Shown piece by piece: positions 1 through 6,561 of a stretch of 64,000 nt of DNA (positions are counted from its first letter, which is position 1; every line of letters starts with the position of its first letter). Source of the stretch: Halorubrum sp. BOL3-1 (GTDB lineage: Archaea > Halobacteriota > Halobacteria > Halobacteriales > Haloferacaceae); NCBI RefSeq assembly GCF_004114375.1, contig NZ_CP034692.1, positions 1,488,001 through 1,552,000 on the forward strand, written 5' to 3'. The position numbers and the translations under genes are program-made. The notes under the pieces are model-generated. The model made no database searches. It saw only the letters and a list, made by a program, of their open reading frames with translations, and was not told the DNA's origin.

Positions 1-1066
1 CGGCGGTGTCGAAGTAGTCGGTGATGTGATACCCGTGCGTCGTCGGACTGGCGAGAACGGGCGTCAGCCAGAGGCAGTCGACCCCGAGGGACTCGAGGTA
101 CTCGACTCGGCGTTCTATCTCGTCGAACGTCGGCGGCAGGGTCTCACCGGCGAACGAGCGGACGAACATCTCGTACACTGTCGGCGACTCGGCCCACTCG
201 GGCGGGTCGTTCGGACGGACCACGGAGACGGAGTCGGAGCCGACCGCGCTGAGGACCACGGTGTCGCCGATGCTGCGACGCTCTCCCGCGGTGACGGCGT
301 GGATGCGGGCGCGCTCCGAGAGGGTATCGGCCGGCACGCGGAGTTCGCGACCGTCGACGGTCACGTCGCCGTCGTCGAGCTCGTCGCGCCCGTCGATGTA
401 GAACTCGACGGGGAGGTCGTCGTTCGAGTAGCCGCTGTCGGGAGCGCTCTCCGGCGTCGCCGCGACCACGACTTCGTCCCCTTGTGCCGTCGCGTCGAGC
501 CGGATGCGAGGACGCCCCGGCCCGTCGACCTCGGCGCTGGTCCCGACGCCTTCCGCGAGGTCGTCGTTCACCGCGAACGACGCGGTGTGTTCGCCCGGGA
601 GCAACCGCGCGTCGAGGACGTAGTCGTCGCCGACGCGTCGCGGGCGATCGGTGGCGAGCAGGTGATCGTTGAACGGACCGCTGACCGAGACGGGCGTCGA
701 GTCGCGTTCCGACGCCGATATCGGGAGGTCGTCCGCGGGGATCGAGAACCGCGCGTCGCGTCGCTCGTCGGGAAAGGCACGGACCGTCAGACCGTGGATT
801 CCGTCCGGAGCGTCGAGTTCGACGACGTACGTACCGGGGATGTCCGGATGGAAGTGGACGACCGGCCCCCGTTCGTTCTCGCGACGCTCGGGGACCGGAT
901 AGCCCGCGGGCGTGCCTACCGAGAGCTCGTCGCCGGCTTCGAAGGCGCTCTCGGCGGGCGCGGCGTCGACCGACCACCGGTACACCCCGTCGGGGTCGGG
1001 AGTTCGCGGGGCCAGTTCGACGGATTCACCGACCGAGACGAAGCGAGGTGGACCGGGATGGTGCAT
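1..1066 (-). CDS. GH13 alpha-amylase-family enzyme, N-terminal part (runs off the left edge)
   Basis: About 355 residues are visible, starting MHHPGPPRF. The first 300 or so form an acidic beta-rich N-terminal region. The (beta/alpha)8 barrel then begins near residue 305 with SPTVYEMFVRSF, followed by LESLGVDCLWLTPV and a GYHITDYF-like stretch, which are the hallmark first strands of glycoside hydrolase family 13. Catalytic residues lie beyond the edge. No signal peptide is seen, so the enzyme is probably cytoplasmic and acts on imported maltodextrin or a similar glucan. It lies 89 bases upstream of the permease genes on the same strand, supporting a role in the same sugar pathway. Substrate and exact activity cannot be told from this fragment. 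Confidence 0.85.
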   Translation of the reverse strand, partial: MHHPGPPRFVSVGESVELAPRTPDPDGVYRWSVDAAPAESAFEAGDELSVGTPAGYPVPERRENERGPVVHFHPDIPGTYVVELDAPDGIHGLTVRAFPDERRDARFSIPADDLPISASERDSTPVSVSGPFNDHLLATDRPRRVGDDYVLDARLLPGEHTASFAVNDDLAEGVGTSAEVDGPGRPRIRLDATAQGDEVVVAATPESAPDSGYSNDDLPVEFYIDGRDELDDGDVTVDGRELRVPADTLSERARIHAVTAGERRSIGDTVVLSAVGSDSVSVVRPNDPPEWAESPTVYEMFVRSFAGETLPPTFDEIERRVEYLESLGVDCLWLTPVLASPTTHGYHITDYFDTA

Positions 1067-1155
1067 ACACAGGGGGACGAGTGAAGATGTATCACGGTTG
1101 TGATTTGATAGAAACCCGAGAGAGAATCAAAAAAAGATCGTCAACGCGTGTGGTC

Positions 1156-2226
1156 TCACCCTTCCATTCCACCGAACGAGAGGCCGTCTTCGACGGACCG
1201 CTGTGCCGCGAAGTAGACGATCGCCACGGGGAGCGCGAACAGGTTCGCGAACGCCGCGAAGCGGGTCCACGGCGTCGAGAACCGGCCCTCGGTCGCGAGG
1301 TTGTACAGCTCGACCGAGAGCGGGTAGTTATCCGGCGAGAGCAGCGTCTGGGCGATAATGAACTCGTTCCACCCGGCGAGCCAGACGAAGATGAGGACGA
1401 CGGCGAGCCCCGGCTTCGTCAGCGGGAGGATGACCTCCCGGATCGTGTCGAGGAAGCTCGCGCCGTCGACCATCGCCGCCTCCTCGTAGGAGACGGGGAT
1501 GTTGTCCATGTACGTTTTCAGCAGCCAGGTGTTGAACGGGATCGCGCCGGCGGCGTAGAACAGCCCGAGGACGAACAGGTTGTTCGTCAGCCCGTAGCTG
1601 CTGAACAGTGAGTAGAGAGCGACGAGCGTCGCGATCGACAGCCCGGCACCGATCTGCGTGAACAGCACGTAGCCGTAGAGGATCCGCTTGCGGCCGATGA
1701 ACTGCCGACGCGAGAACGCGTACGCCGCCGGGACGATCATCCCGAATCCGGCGGCGATCGTCACGCTCACCAGGTAGAGGCTGTTGAACACGGCACCGGG
1801 ACCGGTCTCGGTGCCGGCCCAGCGGAAGCTCACGGGCAGCAACCCGCCCCCGCCGCCGATGACGAGCTGGGGGTACCCCCAGTCGCCGTCGGCGAAGAAG
1901 AAGTTGGACTCGAACAGTACCCACCGGTACGCGTCGAGGTTGTACGTCGTCGGGTCGGGGAAGATCCCGCCGGTGTTGAACAGCCGGGTCCCCTCGGCGA
2001 GCGACGCGGTGAAGATCCAGAACAGCGGGAACAGCAGGATCAGCACCATCGCGAGGCCGAACAGCGTCATCAGGATGCTCTTCGCGACGTCCCACGGGGT
2101 TCGCTCACCGGTCCGAAGGTCGTGGACCGCCCGCTGAACCGTCACGACGAACCGCTTCGGCGCCGTCGCGGCCCCGACGAGCTTCGCGCGGATCACCGCC
2201 AGCACGGAGGCGAGCGCGCTCATCAC
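1156..2226 (-). CDS. Carbohydrate ABC transporter permease, MalG type
   Basis: A 356-residue membrane protein of the binding-protein-dependent permease family. A hydrophobic segment near residues 50-75 is followed by a long extracytoplasmic loop and then a cluster of membrane helices. The cytoplasmic EAA loop that contacts the ABC ATPase is visible as EEAAMVDGASFLDTIREV, with the conserved G and downstream LP. Its start overlaps the stop of the MalF-type permease by four bases (ATGA), so the two are translationally coupled and form the heterodimeric channel. Length fits MalG-like proteins allowing for an N-terminal extension of about 50 residues. The neighbouring GH13 enzyme suggests an alpha-glucoside or maltodextrin substrate; this is inference. 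Confidence 0.9.
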   Translation of the reverse strand: MMSALASVLAVIRAKLVGAATAPKRFVVTVQRAVHDLRTGERTPWDVAKSILMTLFGLAMVLILLFPLFWIFTASLAEGTRLFNTGGIFPDPTTYNLDAYRWVLFESNFFFADGDWGYPQLVIGGGGGLLPVSFRWAGTETGPGAVFNSLYLVSVTIAAGFGMIVPAAYAFSRRQFIGRKRILYGYVLFTQIGAGLSIATLVALYSLFSSYGLTNNLFVLGLFYAAGAIPFNTWLLKTYMDNIPVSYEEAAMVDGASFLDTIREVILPLTKPGLAVVLIFVWLAGWNEFIIAQTLLSPDNYPLSVELYNLATEGRFSTPWTRFAAFANLFALPVAIVYFAAQRSVEDGLSFGGMEG

Positions 2227-3215
2227 TCGCCCACCCCCTCAGCGAGGCCGCCGTACCGCACGGCGACGTACATGAACACGCCGATGAACGCGATCGCGAC
2301 GATGAGGATCGCGGCCGAAAGCCCGAACTGGTTGAAGCTGATCGCCTCGCGGTAGCCGTACACGATGATGAGCTCGTTCTGCCGGGCCGGACCTCCCTGG
2401 TTGAACACCCACGGGATCAGAAACTGCTGGAACGACGTCGCGCCGGTGAGGATCGACGCGAACAGAACCGGCCGCCTGATCGCGGGGAGCGTCACGGTGC
2501 GGAACCGCTGGAGGAAGCCCGCCCCGTCGACCATCGCCGCCTCGTGGAGGTCGCGCGGCACGTCTTGGAGGGCGCTCACGATAATGATCACCATAAACGG
2601 GTACGCGAGCCACACCTCCGTGGTGACGTACGCGAAGAACGCCTCCCACCGGCCGCTGAGAAACCCGATCGGCACGTCGAAAAGCAGGAGTTCCGGGGCC
2701 GACAGCGACGACATGGCGTCGTTGTAGCGCCCCAGGATCGTGTTGAACACGCCGAATCGGGCGTCGCTGAACATCCCGCGCCAGACGGTGATCGTGAAGA
2801 TGCCGGGGAATCCGAGCGGGACGATGACCGCGGCGCGCATGTACCGCTTGCCGACGACGCGCGCGTGGTTCAACAGGAGCGCGATCCCGACGGCGACGAA
2901 CACCTTGATCACCAGCGAGACAGCCACGAACAGCCAGGTCGTCGACATCGACGTCCAGAACTGCGAGTCGGCCAGCAGCCGAGCGTAGTTGTCCAGCCCG
3001 ATCAGCTCGGCGCCGCCGCCGATCACCGACCCGGCGAACGTCGCGTCCGTCAGAGAGATGTAAAACAGGTAGAAGATCGGGTACAGCATGAAACTGGAGA
3101 ACAGAATCACGCCGGGAATCACGAGGAGGAGCCCCCAGTCGCGACTGGTGAACGGAAGCGCGGAGCGGAGTCGAGACCACCCGCCCGCGGCGGTGCCGGT
3201 GTGTAAAGAGGCCAT
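2223..3215 (-). CDS. Carbohydrate ABC transporter permease, MalF type
   Basis: A 330-residue integral membrane protein with about six predicted helices. The first is at residues 28-50 (LLLVIPGVILFSSFMLYPIF). The EAA loop reads HEAAMVDGAGFLQRF with a following LPAI, typical of sugar ABC permeases. It lies between the binding-protein gene (21 bases upstream) and the second permease, which it overlaps by four bases. Together with the divergent ATPase these genes give a complete uptake system, apart from the damaged binding protein. Confidence 0.9.
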   Translation of the reverse strand: MASLHTGTAAGGWSRLRSALPFTSRDWGLLLVIPGVILFSSFMLYPIFYLFYISLTDATFAGSVIGGGAELIGLDNYARLLADSQFWTSMSTTWLFVAVSLVIKVFVAVGIALLLNHARVVGKRYMRAAVIVPLGFPGIFTITVWRGMFSDARFGVFNTILGRYNDAMSSLSAPELLLFDVPIGFLSGRWEAFFAYVTTEVWLAYPFMVIIIVSALQDVPRDLHEAAMVDGAGFLQRFRTVTLPAIRRPVLFASILTGATSFQQFLIPWVFNQGGPARQNELIIVYGYREAISFNQFGLSAAILIVAIAFIGVFMYVAVRYGGLAEGVGE

Positions 3216-3236
3216 TGTGTCTGGGTGAGAGGCTGC

Positions 3237-4552
3237 CTACAGGTTCTCCCTGATCTCCGAGGCGGCCTGGTCGAGCGCGGGACCGCTCTCCTGATCGCCG
3301 TTGAAGACGCGCGTCAGCGCCTCGGTCAACGGCGTCCAGACGCTGTTCATGTCCGGATGGGTCGGGATCGGGACACCGTGGTCGACCTGTCGGGCGAACG
3401 CCTCGACCTCGGCCGAGACGTTCCCCTCGTCGACCACGGAGCTGAGCACTGGGATGTACCCCTGCTCGGCCGCGTTGGTCTCGATTATCTCCTCGTTCGT
3501 GGTGTACCACTCGGCCAGTCCGGTGGTCGCGTCGACCGTCGACTGGTCGGCGTCGTTCAGCATGGCGCTGAAGTAGAACGTCTGGATCCCGGAGTACGTC
3601 CGCGGGTTGTTGCCGTCGACCGTCGGGAGAGTCGTGACGCCGAGGTTGTCGATTTCGTCGGAGAGGTTCGCGAGCTCCCCGGGCCGTTGATCGCGAGCGG
3701 AGCGGCACCGTCCGCGAACGCGACGATCTGCGACTCGTAGCCGGGGTCGGCCGGGACGTAGTCGAACAGGGTTTCGAGCGCGTCCATTCCCTGCTTACAG
3801 GCGTCGCTATCGAGCGTGACTTCCAAGTTCTCCTCGTCGAAGATGTCGCCGCCGTACGCCTGGATGAACCCGCTGACGAAGTACGGGTTTGCAGCGGGGT
3901 ACGAGAGGCCGTACTCTCCGTTTTCGGGGTTATGGAAATCGTCCATGACCGAGACCATGTCGTCGAGGGTCTCCGGGGGCTCGTCGACCATGTCCTCGTT
4001 GTAAAACAGGGCGACGGTCTCTGAGGCGAACGGGAGCCCGTGGAGCGCGCCGCCGTACTGGACCGCCTGCTGTGCGGTCTCGGTGTAGGCGTCGAGCGAG
4101 TCGACATCGTCGCTCGCGTCGTAGAGGAACGGCGGCTCCTCGCGGACCGCGAACCGGCCGACCCAGTCGTGCGCCCAGATCCACGAGTCGGGGCCCTCGC
4201 CCGACGGGATTGCGGTCTCGAGCTGCTGGTCGAGCTCGCCGCCGGGCGCCTCCTTGTTGATCGTGTGACCCGTCTCCGACTCGAACTCGTCGACGTACGT
4301 CGACATGGCCTCGTCCTCGCCGTCGGAGAGGTCCGTCCACAGGGTTGCGGTTCCACTGGACCCGTCGGAGCCGTCAGAGCCGTCAGAGCCGTCGGACCCG
4401 CCAGAGCCGTCAGAGCCGTCGGACCCGCCAGAGCCGTCAGAGCCGTCGGACCCGTCGGACCCGTCACCGCCGGTACTGATACAGCCCGCGAGCGCCGCGA
4501 GCGCAGTCGATCCGCCCATCGTCTTGAGCAGCGTTCTACGTTTCTCGTTCAT
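3237..4552 (-). pseudogene. Sugar ABC transporter substrate-binding lipoprotein, frameshifted
   Basis: The N-terminus has a twin-arginine motif (MNEKRRTLLKTMGG) and a lipobox ending LAGC at Cys24, as in haloarchaeal Tat-exported lipoproteins. A Gly-Ser-Asp linker follows, then an extracellular solute-binding domain of the MalE class. The reading frame is intact to LAINGPG (near 3680), then shifts. The sequence resumes in the other frame as ELANLSDEIDNLG and continues to the stop at 3237. Adding one G to the run at 3677-3681 restores a full-length protein of about 438 residues. It is either a recent single-base loss or a sequence error. Without it the transporter should not capture substrate. 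Confidence 0.85.
4352..4471 (-). repeat. Gly-Ser-Asp tandem repeat linker in the binding lipoprotein
   Basis: About 40 codons (residues 28-67) repeat GSDGSD or GSGGSD, written in DNA as tandem 9-base units of the GGX-TCX-GAC kind. It sits right after the lipid-anchored cysteine and should act as a flexible tether lifting the binding domain off the membrane. Such repeats change length easily by slippage. Confidence 0.8.
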
Positions 4553-4580
4553 GTGATCAGAACAAATGATGAATTACATT

Positions 4581-4593
4581 ATCATATATTTAG
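4581..4593 (-). promoter_or_regulatory. TATA box of the binding-protein/permease operon
   Basis: An AT-rich CTAAATATATGAT on the minus strand centres near 4587. About 26 bases downstream gives a start near 4561, leaving a leader of some 9 bases before the ATG at 4552, as is usual for haloarchaea. Confidence 0.55.
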
Positions 4594-4617
4594 TGTTTGG
4601 GGTACATCCCGATCGAT

Positions 4618-4647
4618 CCGGATTGATACGGGTCGACCCGGATTGAT
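4618..4647. promoter_or_regulatory. Direct repeat between divergent promoters, possible operator
   Basis: CCGGATTGAT occurs twice, 20 bases apart start to start (two helical turns), between the TATA boxes of the two divergent transport units. This placement suits a sugar-responsive regulator controlling both directions. No TrmB-type site (TACT spaced from GAGTA) was found. The factor is unknown. Confidence 0.35.
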
Positions 4648-4723
4648 TGCCTGCCGATCGAGCCGTCCGACAACCGTGTCCGCCGCTACCGGCGAATATC
4701 AGTATTCGAGAAGAGATAGTTCA

Positions 4724-4733
4724 CCATATATCA
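4724..4733 (+). promoter_or_regulatory. TATA box of the ABC ATPase gene
   Basis: CCATATATCA on the plus strand lies about 50 bases before the chosen ATG. A start near 4755 would leave a leader of about 26 bases. Confidence 0.5.
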
Positions 4734-4780
4734 GGAAAACAGCAAAGAACTCATATGCCAGCGGACCAGTCTTCAGGGAA

Positions 4781-5914
4781 ATGGCACGCGTCACGCTCGA
4801 TACGCTCCGGAAAGAGTTCGACCGAGGGACCATCGTCGCCGTCGACGACCTCGACTTAGAGATCGACGACGGGGAGTTCGTGACCGTGGTCGGGCCGTCG
4901 GGGTGCGGAAAGACGACCACGCTCCGGATGGTGGCGGGACTCGAAGAGCCGACCTCGGGCACCGTCACCTTCGACGACGAGGACGTCACCGAGGTTCACG
5001 CGAAGGAGCGCCCGGTCGCGATGGTGTTCCAGAACTACGCGCTGTACCCGCACAAGACGGTCCGACAGAACATGGCGTTCGGGCTCAAGATGAGCACCGA
5101 GATGACGAAAGCGGAGCGCCACGAGCGGGTCCGCGAGATGGCGGAGATGATGGGGATCGCGGATCTCCTCGACGACAAGCCGGACGAGCTCTCCGGCGGG
5201 CAGAAGCAGCGCGTCGCCCTCGGGCGGGCTATCGCGCGCGAACCGGAGGTGTTCCTCTTCGACGAGCCGCTCAGCAACCTCGACGCGAAGCTCCGCACGG
5301 AGATGCGCGCGGAGATCCAGAAGCTACAAAATGAGTTCGGCGTCACCGCGATGTACGTCACCCACGACCAGGAGGAGGCTATGACGATGGGTGACCGCCT
5401 CGCGATCCTCAACGACGGGGAGCTCCAGCAGGTCGGCGCACCGACAGAGGTGTACCAGAATCCGGTGAACAAGTTCGTGGCCGGTTTCATCGGCTCGCCG
5501 TCGATGAACTTCCTCGACGTCGACGTCGAGACAGACGGGACGACCGCGACGGTCCGCGACGAGTCGTCGGGACTCTCCCTCACGCTCAGCCGGGAGTACG
5601 TTACGGGACACGACCTCGAAAGCGGTCCGTACACGCTCGGAATCCGCCCCGAGAACATCGGGGTCGTCGAGGACCCGACCGGCGAGGAGACGCTTACGGC
5701 CACCGTCGAGGTCGTCGAGCCGATCGGCTCCGACAACTACGTCCACCTCGACGTGAACGACGACTTCCTCGCGCGGGCGCCGGCTGACGTCCGGCCCGAG
5801 ACCGACGACGAGGTCGGCGTCACCTTCGAGGAGGAGAACCTCCACCTGTTCGACCCTGAGACCGGCGAGGACGTGTTCTTCACCGACGAGGAGATAGCGG
5901 CCGCGGTCGCTTAG
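4781..5914 (+). CDS. Sugar ABC transporter ATP-binding protein (MalK/UgpC/MsmX family)
   Basis: The 377-residue protein has Walker A GPSGCGKT at 38-45, Q-loop FQNYALYPHKT near 83-93, signature LSGGQ at 137-141, Walker B FLFDEP ending near residue 163 and switch His195. After about residue 235 comes a C-terminal MOBE regulatory domain (LGIRPENI near residues 286-294), the pattern of sugar-importing ATPases. The frame stays open far upstream, but the ATG at 4781 gives the expected MARVTLDTLRKEF start and suits the TATA box. It is divergent from the binding-protein and permease genes and would power those permeases. Such ATPases can serve several transporters, so it may be useful even if the local binding protein is dead. 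Confidence 0.93.
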   Translation: MARVTLDTLRKEFDRGTIVAVDDLDLEIDDGEFVTVVGPSGCGKTTTLRMVAGLEEPTSGTVTFDDEDVTEVHAKERPVAMVFQNYALYPHKTVRQNMAFGLKMSTEMTKAERHERVREMAEMMGIADLLDDKPDELSGGQKQRVALGRAIAREPEVFLFDEPLSNLDAKLRTEMRAEIQKLQNEFGVTAMYVTHDQEEAMTMGDRLAILNDGELQQVGAPTEVYQNPVNKFVAGFIGSPSMNFLDVDVETDGTTATVRDESSGLSLTLSREYVTGHDLESGPYTLGIRPENIGVVEDPTGEETLTATVEVVEPIGSDNYVHLDVNDDFLARAPADVRPETDDEVGVTFEEENLHLFDPETGEDVFFTDEEIAAAVA

Positions 5915-5920
5915 GTAAAG

Positions 5921-5936
5921 CCGATCTTCGGATCGG
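5921..5936 (+). terminator. Hairpin with TTCG loop just after the ATPase gene
   Basis: CCGATC and GATCGG form a 6-bp stem closed by the stable loop TTCG, six bases after the stop codon. No T-run follows directly, so it may be a 3'-end processing or stability element rather than a classical terminator. Confidence 0.4.
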
Positions 5937-6051
5937 GTCTTCAGCTGTGAACCGATCGTTCGTACTTTCTCTCCGTACCGAGATCGAACGCGATCGGAAC
6001 CCGGCAGGTCTGTCCGGAAACTGCTGACGCCGCGGTGGCTGCTTCCAGTGA

Positions 6052-6228
6052 CCCAGTCGGTCGTTTATAAGTAGTTGACAGCGAATCGACGCCGAACACC
6101 ACCGAATTCCCAGTCGGTCGTTTATATATTCCTAATAGCAGATCGGTGGCGAATACCTCCAAGCCCCCAGCCGCTCGGCTGTACGTACTTCCTTATACAT
6201 CTGCGATCAACACGGTGATCACCGAAGC
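6052..6228 (+). repeat. Tandem 57-63 bp units upstream of hairpin element copy A
   Basis: Units begin CCCAGTCGGTCG (6052, 6109), CCCAGCCGCTCG (6166) and CCCGGCCGCGAG (6229). Start-to-start distances are 57, 57 and 63 bases. The first two units carry TTTATA right after the motif and the third has a weaker TTATAC. Each ends in a degenerate ACCnCCnAAGC. The last unit runs straight into the hairpin core. It resembles a decayed array and not CRISPR, because the spacers are related to one another. The rest of 5915-6051 holds only the hairpin after the ATPase gene. Confidence 0.7.
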
Positions 6229-6461
6229 CCCGGCCGCGAGGCGGACAGACGCTCGCTGCGCTCCTCGTCGCTCGTTTCACTCGCTCCTGCGGTGCTTGCG
6301 TCGCCTCTGTCCGCCTCGCGACTGCCCCTTCGAGTCCCACCCCGCACCGCACAGCACCTCGCACCTCCCCAGCCTCGTCGGCGGCTCCCGACGGTCGCCG
6401 CCGACTCCCTCGCGCGTGCTGCTCGGCCGCAGGGCGGCCTCGCAGGCACGCGCCGCCGCAG
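6222..6461 (+). other. Multi-hairpin intergenic element, copy A (possible structured RNA)
   Basis: Order seen: conserved AAGCCCC-GCCG; stem H1, CGCGAGGCGGACAGA at 6235-6249 pairing perfectly with 6306-6320; conserved GACTGCCCCTTCGAGTCCCA; CCTCCCCAGCCTC; stem H2, GTCGGCGGC (6377-6385) with GCCGCCGAC (6397-6405); conserved TCCCTC; stem H3, GCGCGTGC (6412-6419) with GCACGCGC (6446-6453), which encloses a GGCCGC/GCGGCC hairpin; then CGCCGCAGTT. The same order occurs at three other places in the window with different but still complementary stems. Open frames across it are biased arginine/alanine-rich readings and are not convincing proteins. It lies about 100 bases before mutL. Whether it is transcribed is unknown. 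Confidence 0.75.
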
Positions 6462-6477
6462 TTCGATTGTTACGTGT

Positions 6478-6561
6478 TCGAACGTTCGACACGCCCCCCG
6501 TCTCGCGTCGCCGCCGCCGCCAACGGCTTCAAGTGCGCGCTCAACCGACCGGAGGGTAACA
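6478..6561 (+). promoter_or_regulatory. mutL upstream region: palindrome and ribosome binding site
   Basis: A perfect 12-base palindrome TCGAACGTTCGA (6478-6489) lies between the hairpin element and mutL. GGAGG at 6551-6555 sits six bases before the ATG at 6562, an unusually good Shine-Dalgarno match for this window, and decides the start. The frame is open for about 90 codons further upstream, but those run through the repeat element. Confidence 0.5.

Noticed and set aside
2239-4467. Long minus-strand frame spanning the binding-protein and permease genes
   Set aside because: It joins out-of-frame readings of two real genes; the correct frames show the known families.
6122-6492. Small protein-like frames inside hairpin element copies (for example ending GLEGAVA or GWDSKGQSRG on the minus strand)
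   Set aside because: The similarity between copies follows from conserved DNA segments; the frames shift between copies and stems vary freely, so selection is not on protein.
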